The notes under the pieces were generated by a model. It saw only the letters and a program-made list of their open reading frames with translations, ran no database searches and was not told where the DNA came from. From contig CM054113.1 in NCBI GenBank assembly GCA_028673005.1, positions 39,312,117 to 39,376,116 on the forward strand: 64,000 nucleotides of DNA, in the 5' to 3' direction. Of this stretch, positions 1-14,800 are shown piece after piece (the first letter of the stretch is position 1; every line of letters starts with the position of its first letter). Source of the DNA: Tanypteryx hageni (lineage: Eukaryota; Arthropoda; Insecta; Odonata; Petaluridae). The translations under genes and the position numbers were made by a program.

Positions 1-405
1 GCTATCAAACCGCGTCTACGAGATTTCGGATTTTTTATATTATAGCGATCGAGACTAAGCGTCGCCAGATATAACGCATTGATAATAATCTTCAGTTGAG
101 TCATTATCTGTTTTTATGATGCCGACTTTCTGTTTCACCGCTATCTTTCTCGCACCTATCGTTTTCTGACTTTTCAATCTATGTATGTAAAAATATTCAT
201 ATTATTCATATGCTGTCATTTCGGTTCCCTAATTCCACGTTTGTTGGGAATGTGTATCACACGATGTTGGCACCATTCGGTGAAAGTGGTCACGATAAAA
301 CATTAAACACTGGAATAAGTGAACAATATCTGAAATAAGGTAAATTTGTAAATTTCCGCATAAATGCATAAAATGTGATACCTAATTCACGATAAATATA
401 GCAAT

Positions 406-690
406 AAAAGGCCATTTACAAAAAAGGCCTAATATTAAAATGATTCATTGTTCAGACAATGTTTAAACGAGAACAGTAGAAACTATGCCAAAACAACTGA
501 AGGTATTATACTAATAAGAGGAAGAGACTAAGCAAGGTACCTATGTAAAACTTCAGAGCGAGTTCAAAAACTTGGGCTGCGAAAACACCAAGAATACCAA
601 GCTCCAAAATAATTTTCCTTACTCATCCTATTTCATTATCTCTACTTTATCCTATCTCCCAATCTTTCCGTTCTCTCCTCCTCTCCATGA
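406..690 (+). repeat. Dispersed direct repeat, copy A
   Basis: This stretch resembles 1979-2287 in the same orientation, at roughly 80% by eye. Shared landmarks, in order, are TTGTTCAGACAATGTTTAAA, GAGAACAG, AGAGACT, TGTAAAACT, GAAAACAC, AAGCTCCA, ACTCATCCTATTTCAT and CTCCCAATCTTTC. No open frame or terminal inverted repeat was seen. It could be a duplicated segment of the gene's upstream region or two copies of an unknown interspersed repeat. Confidence 0.75.
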
Positions 691-1759
691 CTCTTAATCT
701 CTAAAATCCCTTTGACTTCTTCCCATTCTCTTCCCATCGAGTTCCTTTCACATCCCATCCGCCATTCACCTCGAAATGATCTCTTCTTAAGGTCATCTAA
801 CATCTTCCTCTCCTTCTTTTCCTCACTGGTTCCTTATGTGACGATCAGTTTCGAAATGGATCCCGGCCAAAGCGTATTATCTCCGTTGTAGTTATAAAGT
901 AATGCTAGACATAAAGCGACATCATTCTGGTGCATCCTGTACATGAACTCTCGTAATTGTTTCGTGGAAATGCAATTCATGCGGATAAAGTGACGGTGTG
1001 TACCAAATTAGGATGCGTTGTTTTCTCTCCTCGGGTTCTGAGAAAGGGACATTAGTCCATTTCTTGGAGAGGAAATTATTTTTTATAGATTATAGAGCAA
1101 CTTAGAGTATAATTTGTAGTGTTTTATCATTTTAATAAGATAGTTCGCAAGGCGGTTAAACTGTTGCCTTGGTAAATTCTTTCAACTTTACATAGAATGG
1201 TTCTAATAATGCAATAGAGGTCTACATATTGCCTTCTACACTTTTTTCTTTGCGAATATATCGAATTTAATGCAAAATGTTATTCTCGCTTCCATATGTT
1301 GTACTTCCGTAAATGAACAGTAGATGGATGCACGTAGCAGTGTATTCATTTCAGGGATTGCAGCGTCAAGCCCGAACGTGCGTTTCCCTCCGAGTTATTA
1401 CGTGTTTTGCGGTGTTGCGGTTGATTACGGGGCATTTCGCTTCAATCATTTGCCTAAAGCTAATAAAAGGGAGATAAAAAACATAGCCATAATGTTTTCT
1501 TCCAATGGTTATGGCCCTTGAAGATATGATTATATAAGAGTTATAATATTCACTCTTGGCGCTTTCCAAAAAATCAGAAACTACACAAAATCAACAAATT
1601 TCAGATTTTAAATGCACATTACCGGAGGATAAAATTTTTCTGACAAATCAATTTCCATTCTAACCTCGATTTCATATCAAGGTTTTAGTGAATTATATAT
1701 ATATATATATTATAAAGCCTCATGATTATTACGAAGGCTTCCGCGGTGTTTTCGTGCTC

Positions 1760-1912
1760 CTTCCATGTTTTTCGGGATTCTACCGCGTGTTGAGTTTTTT
1801 AATGACGACTGTTTCGCAACCATTCCAGGTGGCATCTTCCACCTGGAATGGTTGCGAAACAGTCTTCATTAAAAGACTCAACACGCGGTAGAAATCCGGA
1901 AAAACATGGAAG
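1760..1912. repeat. Foldback hairpin (73-74 bp arms, 6 bp loop)
   Basis: The left arm 1760-1832 is the near-perfect reverse complement of the right arm 1839-1912, separated by the loop CATCTT. The arms contain GGTTGCGAAACAGTC and end in CCCGAAAAACATGGAAG or a close variant. A similar CCCGAAAAC end occurs in the hammerhead-like motif locus near 36145, so this is probably a tail-to-tail pair of the same family (inference). A copy of AGCCTCATGAT lies on each outer side (about 1713 and 1914). It is not coding. Confidence 0.85.
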
Positions 1913-1978
1913 AAGCCTCATGATGATCCAATCTTTTGCTCTGCCATGTTCATGTATGCTGAGTTGTAAATACTACAG

Positions 1979-2287
1979 TAAAGGACCATTTGCAAAAAAA
2001 TCCTTATGTTAAAATATGATACATTGTTCAGACAATGTTTAAATGAGAACAGCAGTAACTATGTCAGCATAGTTACTCCAAATAGAAGACAAAACAATGT
2101 ATAATATTGTACTCATAAAAGTAAGAGACTGAGTAAGGGATGTAAAACTACAGAGTGAGTTCAATAACTTTGGCTGTGAAAACACTAAGAATATTAAGCT
2201 CCATAATAATTTTCTTTACTCATCCTATTTCATCATCTTTACTTTATATCCTTCCTCCCAATCTTTCTATTCTCTCCTTCTCTTATA
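1979..2287 (+). repeat. Dispersed direct repeat, copy B
   Basis: This is the second copy of the repeat at 406-690, in the same orientation. It carries a short extra block (near 2064-2096) that copy A lacks. The spacing between copies is about 1.57 kb and the foldback lies between them. Confidence 0.75.
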
Positions 2288-2806
2288 TGGTATCAATCAT
2301 TTAGATTAATTGTATACCTATAAACAGAAAACCCATATGTGCTTTTCAATGTCAAAGTATGTAGTAGTCTCCAGTGGTTTTTAATCGATCGTTGATTCCT
2401 CATTAGTACCAACTAAGAATGAATAACAAAGACTGTTTCTTTGAAGTTTACTCAATAATTTACAGCTACATTCATTATCTTTATCATGCATGATGTTTTG
2501 GTGCAGCAAATTTGTTGAAACTTTTCCAACATTTCTTTAAAGCTTTGTTTCACTCATTTCTTCCATAGAATTATTCAAAATAATAGTTCCTCATTTATTT
2601 TTTGTTTCCAATTGTAATTGGACTTACGCAATGGATAACAAATTTTAAAGACATTAACCTAGATTTATATGCTGTTTTTTGCTTGTAATTTTATTTTGGA
2701 ATGTATTACTTTTTAAATTAAGATAAACTATTTATTGAGAGTATTATCATTGTGAAGAATTCAATTGGCCTTCAATTTCTTAATTCATTTATTTTATTAA
2801 ATGCAG

Positions 2807-5800
2807 GTCTGATGAATATAATGGCTTTTATGAGTACACAAGGAAGTGTAAATGGAATAATAAATATGGAAATGCCATCAGAAACCTCATTCCTGTGCGA
2901 AACACAAAGTGGAGGTTAGTGCCATGATATAGTTGAAGTTATCTGTTTGCTGTAATATAGTGGAAATATATTTTTGTAGAGTAATTTTCTTATTACATAG
3001 AAAATAATTGGGCCATTTAAAAGTAGCCAGTAAATTTTTATGGTTATATGTTTTAAATCTGCTTTCAAAAATTATCCAAAATATTTTGACTTATTAACAC
3101 TGCTTGATAGAGTACTTTGCTTTTGCTAAAGAACTTTTGGTAGCATATTTTCTGATTGCTTTTGAAATAATTAATTGATCGTCGTGGTTCATAATAAAAA
3201 AAATCTTTTGTCCTGAATTTAAATTTCTTTATATATAATGCGTTATTTATCTTAAGTATCTTGTATACTTATATACATTAAAATAGGTTTCTATCTTCTT
3301 TAGGATGATTTATAACTATGATAAACGTAATGCATTAGTTATAATAGTTAATATTTTGTCATTATACTGTGTATTTAACTTTATTGTTTTTCACCATTTG
3401 CCATTTTAGAAAGCAGTCTCTATTACCAACCAGTGATGTTGGTTGTTTATCTTTCATCTCATCATCATGGCTCACTCCTCTCATGTGGAAAGCATACCGA
3501 AAAGGGATGACTGCTGACGATGTTTGGGATTTGGATGTAAGTCATTATCCCATTTGAATAATTAATATTGTTGTTTTATATTAGAGTCATTTTCATTCGT
3601 ATAAATTTATCCAGAAGATGAACTACAAAATTACCTTGTAAATACATATTTTCTGATGCAATATGTTCTCTTACAAGTTAGATTCACTCAGCAATTTTTA
3701 ATCGTTTGGTACCAAGCCATGTGATTGAAAAGATTTTGTTTTGTTACATTGTGGCAGGAAATCGATTGTGCCAAGCATAATGCAGCTCGCCTTGAACATA
3801 TCTGGCAGGAGGAAATCAAGTCAAAAGGTGTTGCTGGTGCTTCTCTAACCAGAGCAGTTTGGAGATTTGCAAAAACTAGGGTGTTCTTAGCAATATTGCT
3901 TGTGATACTCACAAATGCTTTCCAGTTTCTTGGCCCAGTAAGATATTTTTTTACATTTACAAATCTTTAGTAATGGAAAAATCTTCATCTGCTTATTTAA
4001 CTTTGACATCTAATGTGATTTTTCTTCTTTTATTTATGCAACAGGCATGGGTGCAGAATGAATTGTTGAACTTTGTGGAAAAATTAGATGAGCCTCTATC
4101 ATGGGGGTTAACATTAGTAGCAGTGCTATTTGTAAGCCAGTGCATGCGAAATATATGCTTCAACTCAATGTGGATAATAGGGTATCATACAGGTAAATGA
4201 TTACAATTGAAAGCAAATTATATTAATATTTTTTCAAATTTAATGGAGTAAACAGATCGAAAAGAATAGATTAAAAATTCCATTTGGAAAGAATTATTAT
4301 TTCTAAATTCCATGTTTCCTTGGCAGCAATACGTGTCATGGGATCCTTGCAATACATGATATATAAGAAACTTCTGCGTTTGAGAGCTCCAAATGACCGT
4401 ATACTTGGAAAGGTGGTGAATATGTGTACAAATGATCAGGAAAGACTGTGTGAAGCAATGGCAGCTGGAGTGCTGATGATTGGTATGTATGTTTTAGCCA
4501 GTCACTTTTATCATGCAGACATTTCAATTTGAGAAACTGCATGAATTAATTTAGAATTATAAATATATTTTTGCCTTGAAGATCAAATTTTTTAAAATCA
4601 TGAAATTAAATGATTTAAAAATATTTATAACTTTACTGATGCTTTTCAATTCCTTTATTTCAATGTTTGTGAATTTAGGGGCACCAGCAATAGCATTGAT
4701 GTCAATGATATACTCTTGCATGATTCTTGGACCATGGGCTTTGGTTGGAAATATCATCCTCATTGGCTTTACTCCTATTTCGGTAAATAATGTTTAATCC
4801 ATGTTATTTCTAAATAATTAATAATTTCAGAAAAATTATTAGATCCCTGATAACAGTTATATGTTGAATATGAACTATTTAGTACTTGCATTTCTAAGCT
4901 TCCTCAGAACAACTACCTAAAGGAACGCTGTAAACCACTCTTTGCTACCCTTAAATGTTGAAATATAGAAATATTTAGCCATATATAATATTCTTATTGT
5001 ATTTAAAATGCCATTTATTTCTTAGATGGGTATTGCAAAATTGACCAACAAAATACGATTGAAAACGGTGAGGCTTAGTGATCAAAGAGTTTCACTCACA
5101 AACACTGTGCTGAACAACATTAGACTGATCAAGATGTATGCCTGGGAAAGGAGCTTCTTCAAAAAAATCATTGGTAATTTCTAATATAGTATTGCTAATA
5201 GAATTATGATTAATTTATAGTAAAATAAGAGGCTGTAACTAGCTGCTTTCATGGTATGAATGCCTAAATTTATTACACCAGTGTTTCTTAATTGGTGGGG
5301 CACATAGTTCATCTAAGTGTGATGCTAAGTTTCAAAGATAATTATTACATAACTTTTACTCATCAAAATTACTGCAATATTTAGTCATGAAAAATTTCCA
5401 TTAATAATAATATAATACTGAAATGCAGTTGATGTAAAAATCTACTTCTTGGAAAAGGTGTGATTTGTTTATATCATAATGGGGCCAAAGTTTTGACAAA
5501 ATGGTTGGCAAGGCACAAGATGCAAAATGTTGAGAACTACTGTATTACACTATAACAAAAATATTTTAAGTGGCTGAAAGAAATTCAAAATACTTACGTT
5601 GTGTAACCTTTTTTAAAGATAATAAAAATATGCAAATTTCCTGGAAATTCTCTACTTTTTAAAAACTTTATTATGGCAGTTAATAATTATTGAGATAGTT
5701 CTCTTTAAATTCTTCTACATCAAATTTTTAGGTATATTTATACCTTTTTCATTCATTTTCTATGCTTTGTTTCATTAACATTCCTCACAAGCTGTGTTGA

Positions 5801-8800
5801 CATAATTGTGAATATAATTCTTTATATTTGTATTTCTGCAGATATTAGGCACAAGGAGCACAAGCATTTGAGGCTAGCATCAATTCTCCAATCTATTGGA
5901 ACTACGCTGACACCTACCAGTGCGACACTGGCCAGTGTGGCAACATTTATAGGCTACACATTGGCTGGGAATAATCTCCGGCCCACAGATGCCTTTGCTA
6001 TATTTTCCATATTTAATGCAGTACTTTTCTCAATGGGACGTTTACCCTATGCTGTACGTTGTGTTGGAGAAGCTAATGTTTGCCTGAAACGAGTTAAGGT
6101 GCGTGCAGAAAACTATTCTCCATAAATAAAGTAATTAAATGAACAACTTTTGCTTATAATTAAGCTCTACTTTGCAGCGACAGATTTCATAACTTCATAG
6201 TCTAAAAACTCATCAAAAATTAATTTTCACTAGTTTAATTTAGGTAAAGTAGTTAATCATCTAAGTTTCTTAAAGCAATGCAGGATTTATTTCCAAAGAA
6301 ACTGTTTATTAATTTTTAAAGAAAATCTCCTTATTCTGGTTTAACCATTTACATCATTCCTTTGCTCTAGGAATACTTGGCAATCCCAGAATTTGAGTCA
6401 CAGCTGGACAGATCTGGTATACAACACACACTCGCTGTAGAACTAATAAATTCAACTTTTGCTTGGGAAGTTCCTCAAGATGACCTTAAAAAGTTGAAAC
6501 TTAGAGGTATGCATTTGGTATATTACTACTAAAAATTTTATGTAGTTTATTAAAAAATATCACTCAGACCACTTTCAAGAGAACATGTGTTGTAATTAAT
6601 ACTTTTGGGTAAATTTTAATTGTATTTACTTTCATTCAAACTTGGGTACAATTTTAGAAACCATAATTAAAATACATTCATAATGATGCAACATTACTTT
6701 ACATCTGTATTTAATTAAGGTGCTTAACAAAAAAAACTGCTAATAAACCTTTTATTGTTATAATTTTTTTCGTTAATTGCCTCCAGGAAGAAAAAAACAT
6801 ACAAGCATAGCCCCTGCTCAGGACAATTCTAAGGTATTGGCAACTGTACTTCATGACCTGAATATAAAAGTTCAACATGGAACCCTTGTTGGTATTTGTG
6901 GGGGTGTTGGCTCTGGAAAAAGTTCTCTTCTCTCAGCTTTAGTTGGTGAGGTAAGATGCTATCTAATGCTTGGAAGCTATGAATTGCTGTAAATTGGTTC
7001 TGAAACTCTTGCTGTACCTATATATTTATCTTCATTTACTTTTAGTCCACTTGTTCTGCATTTCCTAAGATAATATAAGATTGTTTCCTACAAATGTTGA
7101 TTTTAAACCAAAGAAACTAAATTTTGGGTTTAGTTGCATACAATTATAAGTAATATAAGTATAAAAATAATTTCTTTTAGTTGAACTTGCTACGTGGAAA
7201 CATGAAAATGACTGGCACAGTTGCTTACGTTACACAACAAGCCTGGATTTTTAATGAGACTCTCCGAGAAAACATCCTTTTTGGTCTTCCATTTAATGAA
7301 CAGAGGTTAGATATCTTATTTAATTATGTCTTCTGCTTGAAAAGTTTATTACAAAAGATTTGTGTGTTTTCAGTCCTTAAAAGAAAGAATTTGTAAAACT
7401 ACAATCAAATCAAAATAAGATTATCCATACAAATTGCAACAATTGCTTTATTTAAAAGTGAATTTTATAAATAAATAAATAATACCCATTCTTATTAGTT
7501 ATACTGAAAAGTTATTGAAATTCATATTGTTCTGCTTTATAACATGGACAATATATGTGTTTAGAAATGACAGTATTTATCATTTAAGGTGATGGATATT
7601 GTTTTCACTGTAGCTATAATGTCCTTGTTATAAACATTGTTTAAGTGAAGGAGCTCTATATATATATTTTATATGCATCTTTGTAGGTACAATGCAACTA
7701 TCACAGCTTGTAGTCTTAGAAGAGATCTTGAACTCCTTTCAAATGGAGATATGACAGAAATAGGTGAAAATGGATTTAACCTCAGGTGAGCTCATCAGCA
7801 ATAATAGAGAAATGCACTTAATATATAGCTAATGATACCAGGAATAACAATTAGTTGCTCAATTTAAGAGAATCATTTATTAACAATTATATATGATTCA
7901 TTTGTTTAATTAAAACATTAATATCAAGATTATTTATAATTAAAATTTAATTCCCTGTAAAACATTGGCCAAAGAGCCCATTCACAAATTATGTATCAAT
8001 TTTTATAAACATTTTTTAACCCCCCCTCCCTTAACCTTAAAAATAACACTTTGTAACAAAAGCTTTGACCCTTCCCTTCCTCTTCATAACTTTTTTATTA
8101 TTTTGTTACATAATAAGATAAATAAACTAACAAAATGCATTAAAAAAAATTTATTAAACACTAACTAACACAATAGTTAGCAAGAGTGATGGTTAGGGAT
8201 GGGTTGGGGATTGTCTTTTGGTGTCATATGAGTGATTTGTTACTAATCTATTATTCTATTAAAAATAAATTCAAGTCCCCTGATTTGTTTGGTTTTTATG
8301 GTAAAACCTGTTATGTCACATTTGTACAATCTCCTTCTTCTCCACCATAACAAATTGAAACACTTTGTCTGATTCCTCCTTCTTCCTTGCATTACCCAAT
8401 TTGTGAACCACCCTAAAGTGTGTGACTAGATCAGCTTATTTTTTTAATATTCTGAAATTGTTATGGTTCTTTGTAGTTGCCATAAGCCACCAAAAAATAT
8501 AAATTTATTTGTCTGCTTTCAAGTGGAGGTCAAAAGCAGCGAGTAAGCCTTGCTCGTGCAGTGTATTCCAACCGTGATATATACCTCCTTGATGATCCCC
8601 TGAGTGCTGTGGATGCCAATGTGGCTTCCTACATATTCCGAAACTGCATCCAAGGTCCAAATGCTTTATTATCTGGAAAGACTATAATAATGGCCACTCA
8701 TAATACCATGGCCCTTGATGGCTGTGACAGACTTGTGATATTAAAGGATGGAGTGATAATGGAAGAAGGGACACCTTCTGCATTGGCAAAATTGAATGGT

Positions 8801-11800
8801 GGAGAGTATTCCTCACTCTTGAAGGAGCTGTCAAGAGAAGGCTACAGCCCACAATCAGGTGTAGAAGGTACGCCCCACCAAACGAAATTTGAATTAACAA
8901 TAATGTTAGCAATGTCTTACATTTATATTATGCAAACATTCGTTTTAAATGTAAGACCAATCATCAGATTGGTTGTTTTGTGAAAAAATGAATCTCACAG
9001 TCCGAGAAAGACCATCATATTAATGCTTAATGAATTTATTTTCTTATAAAGAATATAATGATATACCTATACACACACACACACACACTAGTAAAAGGTA
9101 CTTGCATTCTGCATGCATTTTAGATCACTTTGTTTATTTTAAGACTATGAAATCTCATGAAAAATTAGGATTGAGAAGCTCCATAATGAAAATTTATCTT
9201 TAGAATGAATAGTCATTGTGTGCACATTAAGAAGCATGGTGGGCGATGCATGCTTGCATCTGCAACTACACACTATCTCAATGGTGTGATGACATCACCA
9301 ACCCTCCACAAAATCGTATTTTGCTTTACATAGCCCTTATATGTTCTGTAAGTTATCACTTAAAAAATTATTCATGTAGAGGACAACATATGCTACAAAA
9401 AGTCTGTGGCAGCATGTATCTACGACTTATAGTTTCCAAAATAAAAATTATTAAACTCGAATGTACTAATTGAGTAAAAACAACTAGAGATGTATAATGA
9501 TATTGTTTACATGATTCTTTGGCAGAAAGAAAAGCTGAGCATCCAGTTATTGAAGAAATTCCTAATGATGACTGTCAGTACCAGAACATGCCAGAAGAGA
9601 AGAAAGAAGTTCTAATATCTGTCAAGAACCCATTCAGGAAATACCTCATATTGTGCGGTGGATATTGTATCTCGTTTTTTGCATCTTCAGCTATGATATT
9701 GTTTTCTTTGGTTCGCTTGTTCAATGCAGTGTGGCTGCAAACTTGGTTGGACGCTGGTGATGGCAGTGATGTAAGTAACATTTATATCTGTGATTAATTT
9801 TTAGCAAAAGTATCTTCGTAAAATATGGAGATTAGGATGAAATTGAAGATCCTCAAAAGAAATGCAATTAAGTAATTTTTTGTTACTTTCAATCAGTTTC
9901 AGTTGCTGAAGTCTACTGATGGAAATGCAACTGTTTTCAAAGCCGAAAATGAGACGCTCGAGTATTTTGGATATAATAACATTTCAACTGTAATTCCTTG
10001 GAAAGAAGAGGGTTCAGGCTATGTAAAGGACAACCCAGAGCAATGGCTCTACCAAAGTGTTTATGGAGCATCTCTTGGTTTTCTCATGCTTTGCTGTGTT
10101 TTTAAAGCAATTGCTGATATGTCACTTCTACTTCGTGGTTCCAAATCTCTCCATGACAAATTGCTGGATTGTGTGATAAGAAAGCCAGTTAAATTCTTTG
10201 ATCAAATTCATAGTGGACAGCTGCTTAACCGCTTTTCTAAGGATATGGATGAGGGTAAGCATGGCATCTATTTTTATTGCCAAGACCTTTTATAGTCAAT
10301 AATAATTTGGGTAATGTTGCTTTTCCATCTCGAATCTGATCATGTTTTCTTTCTCATATTTCCATGGCAGTTGATGTCAGGTTCCCATACTTTTTTGATG
10401 CTGTTTGGCAGGGTGTTGCATTGGTTGTTTCACAGATTATACTGGTTTGTGTTGTTTTTCCATACTTCACTGCTGCAGTCATTGTTTTATCTGGTAAGTA
10501 ATAAATAATTTATTTTTATAATCTGTATTATATTATGTAGCACCAGTTTTATGAAAAGTTAGAAAATTCTTGATCCAGTTTATGTTGAAGATGTAAGAGT
10601 TGAAGAATTTGCATGTTAATAATTAAATTAAATTTAAAAATTTGCAAAAATATCATAAAATGTAATAATTTGCATCAGTTCTTTATTGAATTTATTTTTC
10701 ACATTGTTTTAATATGTATATTTTATAAGCAAAAATAATTAAAATTTTAGTAGTGTTAAAAATTGGTTAAACTTACTGAATTGATGAAAAATTTCTCCTA
10801 ATTAAATTATAAATGTAAAGCACTATTTATCAATACTTGACTGTTAAAATGATAGTTTTTAGCAAAGATTCAGAAGGATTAAATTAAAACCTTTGAATTT
10901 TCTTATAGCCATGTTCATTATGATGGACATTTGGTTGAATGCAGCAGTTACCCAAACTAAGCGAGTGGCAAGTAGTCTTCAGTCACCAGTGGTTCATTTC
11001 TTGTCCTCTACTGTTTCTGGATCATCACTAATTCGAACATTTGATCGTCAAGAGGTATTTCAGGAAAGGTATGCATCACAAAACATATAGAGGAGGATTC
11101 AAATTAAGCCAATAGAAGTTTTACTATGGTTACTCATCCTTCACAATTTAATACCTTCTTTTTAAAAATTTAAAATGCTTTATAGAATTTCCCTGCATTT
11201 ATGAAGTTTAATCATGTGTTTAAAGCACTTGATAGCATTTAACTTTCTCACCATTATAAAGAAATGAAAGTAATTTGAAATAGAACAAAATGAATAAATA
11301 TTTGGATTTGGTTTTCAGTTTTAGTAGGAATATTTTTGTTAGCAAGTGCATTTACATTTGACCAAGAAAAAGATTTTTAAAAATTTGATTGATTTTTCAC
11401 AGCAAATAAGAAAATATACTAAGACCATGTTATTTATTTGATTTAGATTTAACAAGCATGTGAACAAGCATCTAGCTGGTGAAATTGTATTTCGCTTGGC
11501 CACATGTTGGTTCACATTCCGCATGGACTTGATAGCAATGGTTGCTGTAGTGGTTACAGCGTTAATTACAGTCCTCACTCGAGGAGCAGTAACTGCAGCT
11601 CAGGCAGGGAATGCCTTATCATGTATTTTTACAGTAAGTTAATTTTTACACCTTTTGTTCATAATTTCTTTAACTGTTTCAACTATAGTTGACATATTTT
11701 TTTAAAGATATTTAATTATTAAAACCGTGATATTCCAAGTCATATTGTTATATTTAAAAAATCATTTTTTTAATGAAATAATTCTTTATTTATAGGTGGG

Positions 11801-14800
11801 GGCATTCATTTCTACTTTTATGAGACTCAAGTCAGAAATGCAGGCTAGATTTACATCTGTGGAAAGGCTCTTGGAGTATATGGAGGTATTATATGTTTTC
11901 AGTAGAATTTTATGTATCAATCTATTTTGAAGTTTTTGTAGAAACCCCAATGATTTAGTGATTGGATATTGGAATTACAAGAAAAAATATTGAAATAGAA
12001 GATTCTCATTTTCATTTTTACTCTGAATGCATTGTGAGAGAGTTTATGTATATGTCCAATTTTCACGCTAAGCCAGCATCAGCACAATATATCTGTCCAT
12101 TATTGTGCCGAATACTAGTACAGTACCCCTTATCTGGAAGGACCAAAAAACCAGAAGGTTGTGGTGGTCACAAAGCTTTGTTACACTACCAAAATATAGT
12201 GGAAGACTTGTCCGGGTGTTCTTTGTCTTGTGTTCATACTGCACAAAATTACCATGGAATGTTGATTATTTACTGTAAATAAGATGCGTGAGGGGTGGGT
12301 TGTGATTGAAAAATGTGAGTTATTCAAAGAATTAATTCCTATGAGTGCTAAATACAGATGCATATTAGCAAAATCTTATGATCTAAAAATTTAGTTGATG
12401 GGTGTGAAGTGACTCATCATTTTTACAGCCAAATACATTAGTGCAACAATAAAAGCGTCCTTGATGGCATCACTAGACATCTGGTAATGTTCCTTTGGTA
12501 CTTAAGATAATAATTACACACACATATCATAGGTAGTCTGTCCATAGGTTTGTGATTATTCATGGTAGAGCAGGAAAGTTATTTAACCTCTAGTTATGCT
12601 TGAATGTAATCTTCTAATAATTATCCAGCAAATATCGCCATATATTTCATAAAATACATTCTGAATAATTACGTAATTGATAGTTGCAGTTCCATCTGAG
12701 AGTATACTTTTTGCATTTAGGACGTTAGAATTATATAGTGTAATTTCTTTCATTATTTGTTAGGGTCCTGTGGAATCAGACAGTGGTTCTTTGACTCCAC
12801 CACCATCATGGCCTGATCAGGGGTCTGTGAAGCTGGATAATGTGTGTCTACGTTATGCACCAGAAAAGCCTTTGGTTCTTAAGAACATATCATTGGAAAT
12901 ACAGTCAGCTGAAAAAATAGGAATCGTGGGAAGAACAGGAGCAGGTAAATATCCATATAATATTGTTTCTTTTTAGATGCAATATATTTCCATGGCATTT
13001 AAGGCTTTTTAACTCTATTTGCATTAAGTTTTTTTTCTTTTGTATAAGCCCCAGCAATGGGTGTTTTCTGTATATCATTGACATGTATTATTTCTTATAA
13101 TATGAGAAACGTAACTTAAAATTTTTAGAAATTTAAATGGAAACCAAACTCAGAAATGCGCTCCACATATTTGGAACAGCATAGAATTGACAAAAAATGC
13201 AAAAACATGCTAGGCGCGTTGACAATGCTTATGTGAAGTTTAAGGTGAACACACTCAGGGCATCACTAATACTCTGAGGGTTAATTTTCTGTGATTTTAA
13301 TTTTTCAACTATTATTTTCTTCTCTTCAACTGAATGTAGAGCTTTTGGAGTATTTTGTAATAGACAATAAAGTCAAAGGTTTTTGTTACTATTCTTTATT
13401 AAGATAATTTTTTTAAATGTTTAAATGATAATGTCTGCATAATACAAGCATTAAATTTGATGGTATTTTTTTTTAATCCTTCCATGTTGGAGTAGTTCAT
13501 CATCATCATGACAATTTTAGAACATACCTATTTGTTTTAATTATTGGAATTTCAAATGTGATTAAGGTCCTTATTCATGGTAAATTTATAATCATATTAT
13601 TAATTTGTCTATTGTCAACAGGTAAGACTTCTCTAATTGCAACTCTAATGCGCTTGGTTGAGCTGGATTCTGGTCGAGTGTTGATTGATGGGATAGATGT
13701 GTCTCACATAGGACTCTCTCAACTTCGTGCAGCAATTGCTGTAATCCCCCAGGATCCAGTGTTATTTGCTGGGACAATAAGGTAGAGGATGTTTCCCCTC
13801 TTAGTGTTAATTTCTTTCATTTCTACAAGATTATCAGCTATGTAGTTTCAGTAGTGACAGTTGCTGTTGTGTTATTTTATTTTAAAACTACACATTAAGT
13901 CGAAAATAATTATAGCATGTGAAATTTCCATAACTCTGTTAACTAAATTCATTATACCATATTTTTAATATGGTAATATTATAATATACAAAATTAATTT
14001 CTTTCTTTTCTGTATCTTAGGTACAACTTGGATCCATTTGATGAACATTCTGATGCAACATTATGGGATGTTCTTGAGAAATCTCACCTGAAGGAAAAGG
14101 TAAAAAAAACTACTTAAATTTTATTTTATAATCATTTAGCAAAATTTGTGGAAGAGAAAACTTTTTTACTCCAAGAACAGCATTATAATCATTAGAAGTC
14201 TTGCAATCATGTACTGACATAATCAAATTGTTTTTATTTCAATGATACTTTGAACAAGGCTGATGCTACCTATTGCGAAGTCTCTTAAAAGATAAATATT
14301 GAGTTAATGATATAAAACATGGTTTTGGAAAGAGGCGGGACATTATTTGTTTCAGAAATCTTAATTTTCTTTTAAATTTATAATTAATGAAAATTTATTT
14401 CCGAAAAAGTGATAAAACATTTTCTTAATGTGTGTTTAATTGCAAAAACCTGTAAATTGTAAATTTAGAAATAATTTAAATTCTGAAACTATTGTACAAT
14501 ATTCAACAAAAGAATGCTTTTTATGATAAAATTTGTTTTAAGTTATAAATCTCAAGTGATTTCAAATCCTCTCACCCTAAGGTAAAATGTTGTTAAAGAT
14601 AGTAAAAGTTTGCTTTAAATCTTCCTCCTCATAACTTCAAATTACACTTGCTTTTGAAGCAATATATTTTGGTAATAAATTCATAGCTGGTGAAATAGAA
14701 TGTTATGTATAAAATTTATGGTCTTTTCATGATTAAATTTGCAGATAAAGAAAGATGAGAAAGGATTGTTGATGGTTGTTGAAGCAGATGGAGACAATTT

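Larger units (their letters stand above)
1..2806. other. 5' flank or first introns of the ABCC gene
   Basis: No coding exon was recognised here. The first supported coding exon of the transporter starts at 2807 with a split codon, so a start-codon exon and 5' UTR must lie further upstream, either here or left of the window. The stretch holds a direct repeat pair (406-690 and 1979-2287), a foldback (1760-1912) and an (AT)n run near 1697-1712. The remaining bases show nothing identifiable. Confidence 0.5.

Noticed and set aside
2819..2916. [11 protein letters not shown] frame as the ABCC start
   Set aside because: This frame does not join the next exon with conserved sequence. The [13 protein letters not shown] frame does, and it resembles MRP5.
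12110..12160. Tigger-like terminus CAGTACCCCTTATCTGG
   Set aside because: Only one end was found; too short to call an element.
12573..13281. TTAACC...GGGTTAAT pair as a piggyBac MITE in the ABCC gene
   Set aside because: The interval contains coding exon 12764-12944, and the two ends match poorly.
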